Shown here: one piece after another, positions 9,168-18,254 of the stretch
Numbering within the stretch: position 1 is the stretch's first letter
Layout: every line of letters starts with the position of its first letter
Source of the DNA: Gemmatimonadota bacterium
GTDB taxonomy: Bacteria > Gemmatimonadota > Gemmatimonadetes > Longimicrobiales > Gaopeijiaceae
Direction of reading: 5' to 3'
Length of the DNA stretch: 64,000 bases
Assembly (NCBI GenBank): GCA_027623325.1
Contig: JAQBXY010000001.1
Span: 237,007-301,006 of the forward strand
Notes under the pieces: model-generated
Told to the model about the DNA's origin: nothing
Seen by the model: only the letters and a program-made list of their open reading frames with translations
Database searches by the model: none
Program-made: the position numbers and the translations under genes

Positions 9168-10637
9168 CTAGCTTCCGAGGCCGCCCATCGGGTCGAAGCC
9201 CTGGTAGCCCTTGCCCGGTTTCGGACCCTGATGCGGCGCTCGCGTATAGCCAGCGGTATTCCGACTGATGCGCCGTTGGGCGACCAGTGCCTCGAGCACG
9301 AGCTCACAGGCCGCGACGCGCAGACCGTCGCTGGCCGTGGAGCCGGCGAGCCCGACGTTCTGGATCAGTGTGAGGAGCCCGGGCACGGTCTCGAACCCCT
9401 GTACGCACGCCGCGGAAGAGGAATCCTCACCGATCTGGAGCGCGCCACCTGTCTCGAAGTAGTCCACGATGTCGTCGACATCGGCTCCACCGGCGCGCAC
9501 ATCGAACGTCTGAGAGGAGCTCTGCTGGATCAATTCGCGGGCGATCCGGTCCGCGCCGTGTAGTTCACCTTCGTACTCCAGTTCCATCTTTCCGGTAACC
9601 GCCGGAAGCGCGGCGAAGAGATCGCCGATCCGCGGAACCGTGACGTCTTCGCCGTGACGCAGAGCGCGGCGTTCCGCATTCGAGACGACGGTCTCCATCA
9701 TGGTGATCGGGAGACGTTGGCTAACTCCGGACCGTTGATCGACACGCTTGTCGCCGCGCGCCAGAAACGCCACGCGCTCGATGGTTTCCGCGACAAAGTC
9801 GGGAATCTCCACACACGTGCCCGAACGTGCGACCCATGCCTCTTGTCGGGTGATCTCGATTCCGGTCTCGATCTCCTCGGGATAATGGGTGCGGATTTCC
9901 GCGCCGATCCGGTCCTTCAGCGGCGTGATGATTTTCCCTCGCGCCGTGTAGTCTTCCGGGTTCGCGGTGAAAACCATGAGTACGTCGAGCGCGAGACGAA
10001 TCGGATATCCCTTCACCTGCACATCCCCTTCTTGCAGGATGTTGAAGAGTCCGACCTGGATCTTTCCCGACAGGTCCGGCAGCTCGTTGATCGCGAAGAC
10101 ACCACGATTCGCTCGAGGAAGCAGCCCGTAGTGGATCGTCAGCTCGTCCGCGAGAATGTGCCCGCCGCGGGCGGCCTTGATCGGATCGATGTCACCAATC
10201 ATGTCAGCGATCGTCACATCCGGGGTCGCGAGCTTCTCGACATAGCGGGCGTCGCGGCCGATCCAAGCGATCGGCGTATCGTCGCCGTGTTCCGTCACCA
10301 GGTTTCGGCCGTACTTCGAGAGCGGAGCCAATGGATCGTCGTTCACTTCGCTTCCGGCCAGAATCGGAGTGGCCTCATCGAGCAGCAATGCGAGTTCCCG
10401 CAGGATGCGGCTCTTCGCCTGGCCCCGGAGTCCCAAGAGAATGAAGTCGTGCTTCGCCAGGAGCGCGTTGACGATCTGCGGCACCACGGTGCTTTCATAA
10501 CCCTGCACGCCGGGGAACAGTCTGTCTCCGCTCTTGAGCTTGAGGACGAGGTTTGCTCGAATCTCGTCCTTTACGGTTCGGGTCTGATAGCCGGTAGCCT
10601 TGAGTTCCCCGAGCGTGCGCGGATGTTGCTGACTCAT
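9168..10637 (-). CDS. MoxR/Mg-chelatase-type AAA+ ATPase
   Basis: LLGLRGQAKSRIL P-loop-like, GHILADELTIHYGLLPRANRGVFAINELPDLSGKIQVGLFNILQEGDVQVKGY. Confidence 0.8.
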   Translation of the reverse strand: MSQQHPRTLGELKATGYQTRTVKDEIRANLVLKLKSGDRLFPGVQGYESTVVPQIVNALLAKHDFILLGLRGQAKSRILRELALLLDEATPILAGSEVNDDPLAPLSKYGRNLVTEHGDDTPIAWIGRDARYVEKLATPDVTIADMIGDIDPIKAARGGHILADELTIHYGLLPRANRGVFAINELPDLSGKIQVGLFNILQEGDVQVKGYPIRLALDVLMVFTANPEDYTARGKIITPLKDRIGAEIRTHYPEEIETGIEITRQEAWVARSGTCVEIPDFVAETIERVAFLARGDKRVDQRSGVSQRLPITMMETVVSNAERRALRHGEDVTVPRIGDLFAALPAVTGKMELEYEGELHGADRIARELIQQSSSQTFDVRAGGADVDDIVDYFETGGALQIGEDSSSAACVQGFETVPGLLTLIQNVGLAGSTASDGLRVAACELVLEALVAQRRISRNTAGYTRAPHQGPKPGKGYQGFDPMGGLGS

Positions 10638-10771
10638 CGTGCGATCTCCCGATCAGTTCAATACAGCCGGCAAGGGTAGAGGCTGGCAGCCGACTTCGCG
10701 ATCTTTTGAGCCGAATCGATACACGCGTCCACCGGCGCGGGTCCAGGTACAACAGCAACGCCGGAGTCACA

Positions 10772-12457
10772 ATGACCGAGGTCACGAGCGTCCTTCGCGG
10801 TTCCGTACGCGCTCTCGATGAGCAGCCCGTCCTGCCGCGGGAACGTTTCATCGTGGCAGATCAGCCCGACAGCGAAGCGATTCCCATGGACGTCGTCTTC
10901 GTCGGTGGTGGTCCGGCAGGCCTCGCGGGCGCCATCGAGTTGGCCCGTCTCGTGAAGAAGGACAACGAGGCTGGCGGTGGCATCGGAGACGTCGAGATCG
11001 GCGTGCTGGAGAAGGCCGGTCAACTCGGCGAGCACAATTTGTCGGGTGCGGTCGTCAATCCCAGTGCGTTCAAGGAGCTCTTTCCGGAACTCTCGATGGA
11101 CGACTTCCCCTTTCGGCGGCCGGTGACGAAAGAGGCCGTTTATGTGATGTCCGAGTCGGGTGCGTATCGCATACCGACTCCTCCGACCATGAAGAACCAC
11201 GGCAACTACATCGCTTCGATCTGTGAGATCGTCCGATGGCTCGGCGAGAAGGCAGAGGGTCTGGGTGTAAACGTGTTTCCCGGATTTCCGGTCGATTCGC
11301 TCCTCGTCGATGGTGACAACGTCATCGGAGTGCGGACGACACCATCAGGCCTCGGCCGCGACGGGGAACCCACCAGTGCCGATGCCATGCCGCCTGTCGA
11401 CCTGACTGCTCGTGTGACTGTGCTGTCGGAGGGCACCCGGGGCGGACTATCACAGGCATGGCTGGAGTGGCAGGGAGTCACGTCCGAGAACCCGCAGATT
11501 TTCGCTCTCGGGGTCAAAGAGGTGTGGAAGGTCAAGAAGCCACTCGACCGCATCATCCACACCATGAATTGGCCGCTGCCGAGTGACGCATTCGGCGGCA
11601 GTTTCATGTACCCGATGGCGGACAACCTCGTTGCCATCGGTCTGGTTGTGGGCCTCGACTACGATGACGCCCGCTTCGACGTTCATGAGGCGCTCCAGCG
11701 CATGAAGCTCCACCCCCTCTTCAGGCCCTATCTGGAGGGAGGTGAGATGATCGAGTGGGGCGCGAAGACCATCCCGGAGGGTGGCTTCTATTCGGTGCCG
11801 AAACGACGACATGGGGACGGTCTGATCATCGTGGGTGATGCGGCCGGCTACGTTGAGGTCTCATCGCTAAAAGGCATTCACTACGCGATGCACTCGGGCA
11901 TCATGGCGGCGCGGCAGATCTTCGAGGCCTTGAAGAACGGCGACACGACCACCGCCGGACTCGCCGGTTACACCGCCGCGGTCGACCGCAGTGTCATCAT
12001 GAAGGACCTGAAAGCCCGCCGGAACATGCGCCTGGCGTTCAAGGGCGGATTCTTCCTGGGTGGTGTGAAGGCAGGCCTTCTCACCGTGACCGGCGGCGCG
12101 TTTCCAGGTGGCAAGATCTCGACCGAGGAAGACGGAGCGCATCCAAAGCGTTTGGGAGTGGCGCCCGCACCGTTCGTGCCGGACGGAAAACTCACCTTTT
12201 CCAAGGTCGACGGCGTCTACAAGTCCGGGAACCAGACACGAGACGACATCCCCGTCCACCTCATCGTCGGACAGGATGTCAGCCCAGAAGCGGCCGAACT
12301 CTACACACACCTTTGTCCGGCCGGAGTCTACGAGCGCGATGGCGATCGGCTCGTCGTGAACGCTCCGAACTGCGTCGACTGCAAGGCCACAGACGTGCTG
12401 GGACCTCGTTGGACACCGCGGGAGGGTGGGAGCGGGCCGACGTATCGACAGATGTAG
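10772..12457 (+). CDS. Electron transfer flavoprotein-ubiquinone oxidoreductase
   Basis: VVFVGGGPAGLAGAIELARL, HNLSGAVVNPSAFKELFP, C-terminal [4Fe-4S] CPAGVYE...NCVDCKATD. Confidence 0.9.
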   Translation: MTEVTSVLRGSVRALDEQPVLPRERFIVADQPDSEAIPMDVVFVGGGPAGLAGAIELARLVKKDNEAGGGIGDVEIGVLEKAGQLGEHNLSGAVVNPSAFKELFPELSMDDFPFRRPVTKEAVYVMSESGAYRIPTPPTMKNHGNYIASICEIVRWLGEKAEGLGVNVFPGFPVDSLLVDGDNVIGVRTTPSGLGRDGEPTSADAMPPVDLTARVTVLSEGTRGGLSQAWLEWQGVTSENPQIFALGVKEVWKVKKPLDRIIHTMNWPLPSDAFGGSFMYPMADNLVAIGLVVGLDYDDARFDVHEALQRMKLHPLFRPYLEGGEMIEWGAKTIPEGGFYSVPKRRHGDGLIIVGDAAGYVEVSSLKGIHYAMHSGIMAARQIFEALKNGDTTTAGLAGYTAAVDRSVIMKDLKARRNMRLAFKGGFFLGGVKAGLLTVTGGAFPGGKISTEEDGAHPKRLGVAPAPFVPDGKLTFSKVDGVYKSGNQTRDDIPVHLIVGQDVSPEAAELYTHLCPAGVYERDGDRLVVNAPNCVDCKATDVLGPRWTPREGGSGPTYRQM

Positions 12458-12504
12458 CACCTAGCGCGTGGCGATGGCTTCCAGAAATCCCCCGCAGAGC
12501 TTCG

Positions 12505-13041
12505 CTACCGCCCGGCACCCGACTCTAGGACAGCCCCACCAGGAAGTTCGATACGTCCGCCGAGCTGCAACATCATGGGTGTGATGTCGGCGTAGTCGGC
12601 GGCGCGAAGAATCCGATCGCCCTCCATCTCGATGATCGTGACTACGTTGAGCAACACCTCGAGCCCGGTCGCGACCGGGACCAAGGTGCCCATCGGGCGA
12701 TTCTGGACCGCTGAGAACACCCATTCGGCCACGGCGACACCCTCGGTCGCGTGTATACGCCCGATGTTCATATAGACGTCGTCACCCCAATCGTGCACCG
12801 CCGTGACGTACCCGACGATCTCGTCCAGTCCCTGATAGGTCACCTGGTTCGGATAGTCGTCGTAGGTCGCATGGGGCCAGAACAGATCCTCGATCAGCTC
12901 GGCATCTCCGCTTTCATACGCGGCGATGAGCGATCGGATCGTGACCTCGGCCCGCCGCTCGGCAGCCGACCCATCGGATGATGCGGGTTGGCACGCCGGT
13001 GCGAAGACGCCAAGAATCAGAAAGAGCAGGGACCATCGCAT
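12505..13041 (-). CDS. Secreted SnoaL/NTF2-like protein
   Basis: Signal/lipobox (LGVFAPACQPASS) and SnoaL-like fold pattern. Confidence 0.55.
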   Translation of the reverse strand: MRWSLLFLILGVFAPACQPASSDGSAAERRAEVTIRSLIAAYESGDAELIEDLFWPHATYDDYPNQVTYQGLDEIVGYVTAVHDWGDDVYMNIGRIHATEGVAVAEWVFSAVQNRPMGTLVPVATGLEVLLNVVTIIEMEGDRILRAADYADITPMMLQLGGRIELPGGAVLESGAGR

Positions 13042-13060
13042 GGACGACCTCCAGTTTGGA

Positions 13061-14833
13061 TCAACCGGACGGTGGGTAGTTGCCCATGTTCAGGTGCGAG
13101 ATCCGGTATCCGGCCGTCGTCCGAATCACAACCATCGTCATCGGTCCGCGTGCGGCATCGGCGACTGCCACTCGATTCCCGAAGTGCCACTCGGCCGTGA
13201 TGACCGCGCTTCCGTCGAAGTCGGCGATCAGGGTGTTCTCGAGCCAGAGTTCGTTCTCCGGCCGAAAGCCACCGCTCGTGAAGCCGAGTGCTTCATGCAC
13301 TCCGAGCACCGCATCGAAACCCTCCTTCACCCCTTCCGAATCGGAAGCGAAATAGGTGAGGGATGGATCGCGGCGGAAGACCTCGCCGACGCCATCGAGG
13401 TCGTACCGTCGCCAGAGCCCGAGCCACATCTCGAGCGCCTGTTGGACGCTCGCTGCTCCGCTGGTCGGCTCTTCCTCCGCGACGTCGGCTTCGGTAAGCG
13501 GAGCCCGATAGGCCGACCGGTCGAATCGCTGCGCGTTCTTCCAGACAGCACGGATGGACCGCAAGTTGGCGATATCCTCGAGGGGGTTCTCGGCCAGAAG
13601 CACGAAGGAGACCGGGCGCCCGTGTACGAGTGTGCCGTGGGTTGCCTGGATGCCGATGGCCTCAGCGGCCACACGCGTCGCGGACTCGATCGCCGCCATC
13701 GGCGTCAGCCCACCGTGCGTGACGAGTTCTTCCAACTCTTCGTAGAGTGCCGGGAAGGGCTCCTCGAGGGGCGTGGTGAAGTCTGTGCCCGCCGCGATGG
13801 AGATTCCTTCTTCGAATGCGCGCTTCACCAGCTCACGAGCGAAGCCGGTGTCGCACCGATCGGACGTCGGATTCCTCGGATTCTGCTCGGCGCGTGCATA
13901 CATGGCGAGCGTCGCGTCGAGGATCGTGCCGCGCGAGCGCATCTCTGTGAACAGCTCGGTGAAGACCGGCGACGCAGCGCTGAAGTTCGCGTACTGCGGA
14001 ACCTGGTCGTGGTGGTACTCGGTCGGGGCGTTCGCCATGCCCTCCCAGGCGATGCGGCACACGTGCGAAATCACATCGACGTCACTGCGCACTACGTCGC
14101 TGGGACGGGTCGGAAACACCATGCTGTGCGCCCAGACCTGCATGCCCTGACGGTGGGCCTCGGCCGTGATGTTGCGCACCTCGGCGGGTGCAAGATTCGC
14201 GTAGATCTTGATGCCAGTAGCGTACGTTCCTTTGGCGCGGGCTACCGCCGTCACCAGCTCGGTTTCGGGGGTGATCGCCTGCATCCACGGCACCTGACCG
14301 GCGACCTCCCCGGCCGCAGACGATTGGGGCCGCGGGTCGGTGAGAAACGAGGGGCCGGCCATCAGCGCCGAGTAGTAGATGTCGGGTGCGTCGATCTGTC
14401 CGAGTTTCGCGTCCCTCGCCAAGGACGCGAGGGCTCGACCGTCCCCGGCCATATCCCGCACGGCGATCAGGCCCCCGTAGAGTTGCCGATACAGCTCGGC
14501 TTCGGCGCGTTCGCGGTTCGGTACAGTGGCCAGATGCACGTGGGCATCGATCAGCCCCGGAATCACATAACCACCCCCGAGGTTCACGACGATGGCGTCA
14601 CGCGGCGCATCAGGTCCCGAAAGGAGGTCCCTGCGACTGGCGACCGTCAGGATCTCGTTGCCGCGAATGGCTATCGCTGCGTCCTCAAGCGGTGGGCCGC
14701 CCCGACCGTCGATCAGCGTGAAGCCATACAGGACTTCGAGTGGCGGCGCTCCCTGGATCTGGGCGAGCCCTACGCTCGGCGCGACGAGGCTGATCAGGAC
14801 GCTCAGAAGGGGTGTGATCGGAGATCGCATCAT
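13061..14833 (-). CDS. Amidohydrolase-family protein with C-terminal SnoaL-like domain
   Basis: GGYVIPGLIDAHVHLATV, GTDFTTP, ...GRPVSFVLLAENPLEDIANL; then about 130 aa SnoaL-like extension. Confidence 0.8.
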   Translation of the reverse strand: MMRSPITPLLSVLISLVAPSVGLAQIQGAPPLEVLYGFTLIDGRGGPPLEDAAIAIRGNEILTVASRRDLLSGPDAPRDAIVVNLGGGYVIPGLIDAHVHLATVPNRERAEAELYRQLYGGLIAVRDMAGDGRALASLARDAKLGQIDAPDIYYSALMAGPSFLTDPRPQSSAAGEVAGQVPWMQAITPETELVTAVARAKGTYATGIKIYANLAPAEVRNITAEAHRQGMQVWAHSMVFPTRPSDVVRSDVDVISHVCRIAWEGMANAPTEYHHDQVPQYANFSAASPVFTELFTEMRSRGTILDATLAMYARAEQNPRNPTSDRCDTGFARELVKRAFEEGISIAAGTDFTTPLEEPFPALYEELEELVTHGGLTPMAAIESATRVAAEAIGIQATHGTLVHGRPVSFVLLAENPLEDIANLRSIRAVWKNAQRFDRSAYRAPLTEADVAEEEPTSGAASVQQALEMWLGLWRRYDLDGVGEVFRRDPSLTYFASDSEGVKEGFDAVLGVHEALGFTSGGFRPENELWLENTLIADFDGSAVITAEWHFGNRVAVADAARGPMTMVVIRTTAGYRISHLNMGNYPPSG

Positions 14834-14904
14834 GGTCGAGTCACGGGATCACGGGAACTGTCTCGCTAAATGTCACTGATGGTACAGACCGAGCAAGGAA
14901 AAGG

Positions 14905-15759
14905 TCAGAGTTCGTCTTCGACTCGCATGGCGACGCCCGTCGGGGTGATGATGAGCTTCGGCAAAATTGTCCGGACCGGGACCCGACCGATCGCCGCGAG
15001 CGCCTCGCCAGCGGTCCGGAAAGGGGCCAACTGTTCGAGCGTCTTGATCGTCGGGAAGACCATGGGCAGTGTGCCGCTGTCCGCGCGGCGCAGCGCTTCG
15101 GCCGCGGTCACCCAAATGGCGTCGGTCATCTCTCTCGGGTCCACGATCGGCGTCGAGCCTGCCCGGACCTTCGCGGCGAAGAAGCGGGTGTCGTAGCGTC
15201 GTGGCTCCGCCCTGGGCGTGATCCAATGTGCGAGGTACTCGACCGCGTCTCCCGCGATTCTGCACTCCAGCCGACCGACCGCTTCGGCAAAGGAGATGCG
15301 GTCCTCCATGACATCATCACGGATCGAATCGACTACGGAGTCCTCTGCGGCCGTCGGCGGCGACGAGCCGTCCGGGCGCAGCCCGACCAGAATCCCCGTC
15401 TCTTCGAAGGCCTCTCGCAGTGCAGCCAGGTAGTATGCGATGGCGGGCGGGTCGCCGTCGTCCAGTTCGAGCCGTCGGCCCGCCGACGCGGGCGTCAGCG
15501 CGTCGAGGCGCTCGATCGCCTCCGGCGAAGCGTCACTACCGTCGACCCTCCCGCCAGGGAAGACGTATGCCCCGGGGACGAAGCCTGCGCTTCGGCTACG
15601 CCGCATGAGCAGGACCTCCATGCCGGGCTCCGCGTCACGCAACAAAACGATGGTCGCTGCGGGCTTCGCGGCGGCCGGTACCTCGGGAGGGTTCTCGAGA
15701 CTCTGGGCGAATCGATCCGGCAGTCGATCGAACGGGATCTCATAGTCCGAGTCGCTCAT
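14905..15759 (-). CDS. NUDIX hydrolase
   Basis: Nudix-type GAYVFPGGRVDGS...ALREAFEETGILVG. Confidence 0.82.
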   Translation of the reverse strand: MSDSDYEIPFDRLPDRFAQSLENPPEVPAAAKPAATIVLLRDAEPGMEVLLMRRSRSAGFVPGAYVFPGGRVDGSDASPEAIERLDALTPASAGRRLELDDGDPPAIAYYLAALREAFEETGILVGLRPDGSSPPTAAEDSVVDSIRDDVMEDRISFAEAVGRLECRIAGDAVEYLAHWITPRAEPRRYDTRFFAAKVRAGSTPIVDPREMTDAIWVTAAEALRRADSGTLPMVFPTIKTLEQLAPFRTAGEALAAIGRVPVRTILPKLIITPTGVAMRVEDEL

Positions 15760-15769
15760 GAAGTCTCGC

Positions 15770-17371
15770 TCAATGTCCAGCCGCCATTCCGTCTTTCCGT
15801 GGATCGGAGGCCGCGGCCCACCCGCGCTCGAGCCTGCGAATGACCTGACCTCCCCCGAATGAGATCCCTTCACTATCTCTGATTTCGTGTCCCAGCGCGG
15901 CGAGCCGGTCCTCGACATCGGGGTCGAGCTTCTCGATGGAGACTTCGGCACCACTCAAGTGTCGGAACCGAGCCGCGTCGATAGCCTCCTGAGGATCCAT
16001 GTCGAACTCGATCAGGTTCAGGAGCACCTGCACGTGGCCTTGAGGCTGCATCGGTCCACCCATGACGCCGTAGGACATCCAGGGCGCCCCGTCTTTCGTC
16101 ACGAAAGCCGGGATGATCGTGTGAAACGGACGCTTGCTCGGACCGATCTGATTGGGATGACCCGCTTCCATGGTGAAGCCTGCCCCGCGGTTCTGTAACA
16201 CGACGCCGGTGCCCGGGATCACGACGCCCGACCCGAAGCTCCCGTAGATCGAATTGATGAAGGAGATCATGTTGCCGTGGCGGTCGGCTACGGTCAGATA
16301 CACGGTCTCCGAATTCGTGATCAGGCTACCTGGATCGGGGCGGGCTGCGGCTCGCTGTTGGTCGATGAGCCGCGCGCGTGACGCGATGTACGCCGAGTCG
16401 AGCAGGGCTTCGGGGCGCACATCCATGTGATCGGGATCGGCGACGTACCGGGCCAGGTCGGCGTAGGCCAACTTCTTGGCTTCGATGAGCGTGTGGAGGT
16501 ACTCCGCCGAATTGTGCTTCATGGATCGGAAGTCGAATCCCTCGAGCATCTTCAAGATCTGGAGCGCGGCGATTCCCTGGCCCGCCGGCGGAAGCTCGTA
16601 GAGCGTGTACCCTCGATAGTCCACGGCAAGAGGCTCGACCCATCGAACCTCGTGCGTCCCCAGGTCCTCCAGGGTTAGGTACCCACCCATCTCGTCGAGG
16701 CCCGCGACGATCTCCTGACCCAGGGCACCTCCATAGAACGTCTCGGGTCCGTCCGTCGCGATCCGTTGGAAGGTGCGAGCCAGATCGGGATTGCTGAACC
16801 AGTCACCTGCCTTCGGCGCCTCGCCGTCGATCAAGAACGTGGCGGCGGCACCGGGGTCGCGCCGGAGGCCGTCGGCCGTCTCCGCCCAATCCTGCGCGAT
16901 GATCGGACTGACGGGAAAACCTTCCTCTGCGAGTCGGATCGCGGGCTCGAGTACTTCGGCCAACCTGAGTGTGCCGTGCGCTGTAATCAGAGCGCTCCAG
17001 CCGGACAGCGCTCCGGGAACCGTCACCGAGCGAGGGCCGCTTCCTGGGACGACGTTGGCCCCTTCGGCGATGAGCGTGGCGGCGTCGACCTTCGAGCCCG
17101 ACTTCCCGCTCGCGTCGAGGCCGAAGAGACGACCCGCTTCCGCCGACCAAAGCAGGGCGAACATGTCCCCACCCATGCCCGTCATATGGGGTTCGGTCAC
17201 GTTAAGAACGGCCGCCGCAGCGACAGCGGCGTCGATCGCGTTGCCGCCGTCCTTCAAGATCGTCAGAGCCGCCCCTGTGGCGAGCGGATGGCTCGTCGCG
17301 GCCACCCCATGCGGGGCGTACACGGTGGATCGACCGGAGCACGTCGCGGGACTGGTGACCGGTCCGGTCAT
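15770..17371 (-). CDS. ggt: Gamma-glutamyltransferase
   Basis: GNAIDAAVAAAAVLNVTEPHMTGMGGD; catalytic-Thr region TVYLTVADRHGNMISFINSIYGSFGSGVVIPGTGVVLQNRG. Confidence 0.9.
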   Translation of the reverse strand: MTGPVTSPATCSGRSTVYAPHGVAATSHPLATGAALTILKDGGNAIDAAVAAAAVLNVTEPHMTGMGGDMFALLWSAEAGRLFGLDASGKSGSKVDAATLIAEGANVVPGSGPRSVTVPGALSGWSALITAHGTLRLAEVLEPAIRLAEEGFPVSPIIAQDWAETADGLRRDPGAAATFLIDGEAPKAGDWFSNPDLARTFQRIATDGPETFYGGALGQEIVAGLDEMGGYLTLEDLGTHEVRWVEPLAVDYRGYTLYELPPAGQGIAALQILKMLEGFDFRSMKHNSAEYLHTLIEAKKLAYADLARYVADPDHMDVRPEALLDSAYIASRARLIDQQRAAARPDPGSLITNSETVYLTVADRHGNMISFINSIYGSFGSGVVIPGTGVVLQNRGAGFTMEAGHPNQIGPSKRPFHTIIPAFVTKDGAPWMSYGVMGGPMQPQGHVQVLLNLIEFDMDPQEAIDAARFRHLSGAEVSIEKLDPDVEDRLAALGHEIRDSEGISFGGGQVIRRLERGWAAASDPRKDGMAAGH

Positions 17372-17991
17372 GCTTGGCGCTCGAGAACCGTGACTTCCCT
17401 CGAGAAAAGCTCCCTGAGTCGGTCGATATCTTCGGGTGTTCCGTGAGGATCACCCCAGTGGATCGGCACGATGACTTCGGCTCCACACGCCTCACCGGCT
17501 CGAGCGGCCTCTTCGACGCCCATGGTGTAGTGCCCTCCCACGGGCAGGAAAGCCACGTCGCACCGAATTCCGAACATCGACGAAAGGAAGTCCGTGTCGC
17601 CCGCGTGGTAGTACGTGACGTCACCAATCGTGAAGACGTACCCCAACCAACCATGCTCCGGCGTATGGAACTTCTTGTCGATGTTGTACGCGGGGACCGC
17701 CAGGACGTCGAAGCCGTCCAGCTGCAACATGTCGCCGGGCTTCATGAAGTGATCGCCGTCGCCCAACAGCTTCTTCATGGAGGCGGGGGCGATGACCACG
17801 GTGCCTGCGTCGCGCACCCGCGCGATGGCGTCTTCCGAGAAGTTGTCGTAGTGCGGGTGCGTGAGCAGAACGAAGTCGGCCTTGGAGTCCCCGTCCTCAC
17901 CGAGTGGATCGACGTGGACCTCCACGCCCATCCGCCGGATTCGCACGGACGAACCTCTAAACCACGTGATGCCCTCGAGTGAATCGTTCAT
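17368..17991 (-). CDS. Metallo-beta-lactamase-fold metal-dependent hydrolase (UlaG-like)
   Basis: FVLLTHPHYDNFSEDAI, YYHAGDTDFLSSM, VIVPIHWGD. Confidence 0.75.
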   Translation of the reverse strand: MNDSLEGITWFRGSSVRIRRMGVEVHVDPLGEDGDSKADFVLLTHPHYDNFSEDAIARVRDAGTVVIAPASMKKLLGDGDHFMKPGDMLQLDGFDVLAVPAYNIDKKFHTPEHGWLGYVFTIGDVTYYHAGDTDFLSSMFGIRCDVAFLPVGGHYTMGVEEAARAGEACGAEVIVPIHWGDPHGTPEDIDRLRELFSREVTVLERQA

Positions 17992-18254
17992 GTGGTTTCG
18001 GACGCCGGTGGCGCGAGGAAGGACGAGGTGCCAACCTAACTGCCGCCGCCGAGCCGAAAAAGTGGCGTGAGCGCCGGATGTGATAACGCCAGATTGGCAG
18101 AGAGTCCTGCGATCTCGGCACGAAACCCGGGCCATGATCGTGGCAAGGATCGTGCATTTGAGTGACGAATCAACAAACGGTGGAGCGTTACCCTGTCTGA
18201 CGACAAGCTGACTCCCGACGTCGATGACGTTGTGGGCGAGAGGAAGAGGACCTG

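Noticed and set aside
12926-14869. Long plus-strand ORF (647 aa) opposite the amidohydrolase
   Set aside because: Antisense shadow ORF in high-GC DNA; the minus strand has clear amidohydrolase motifs.
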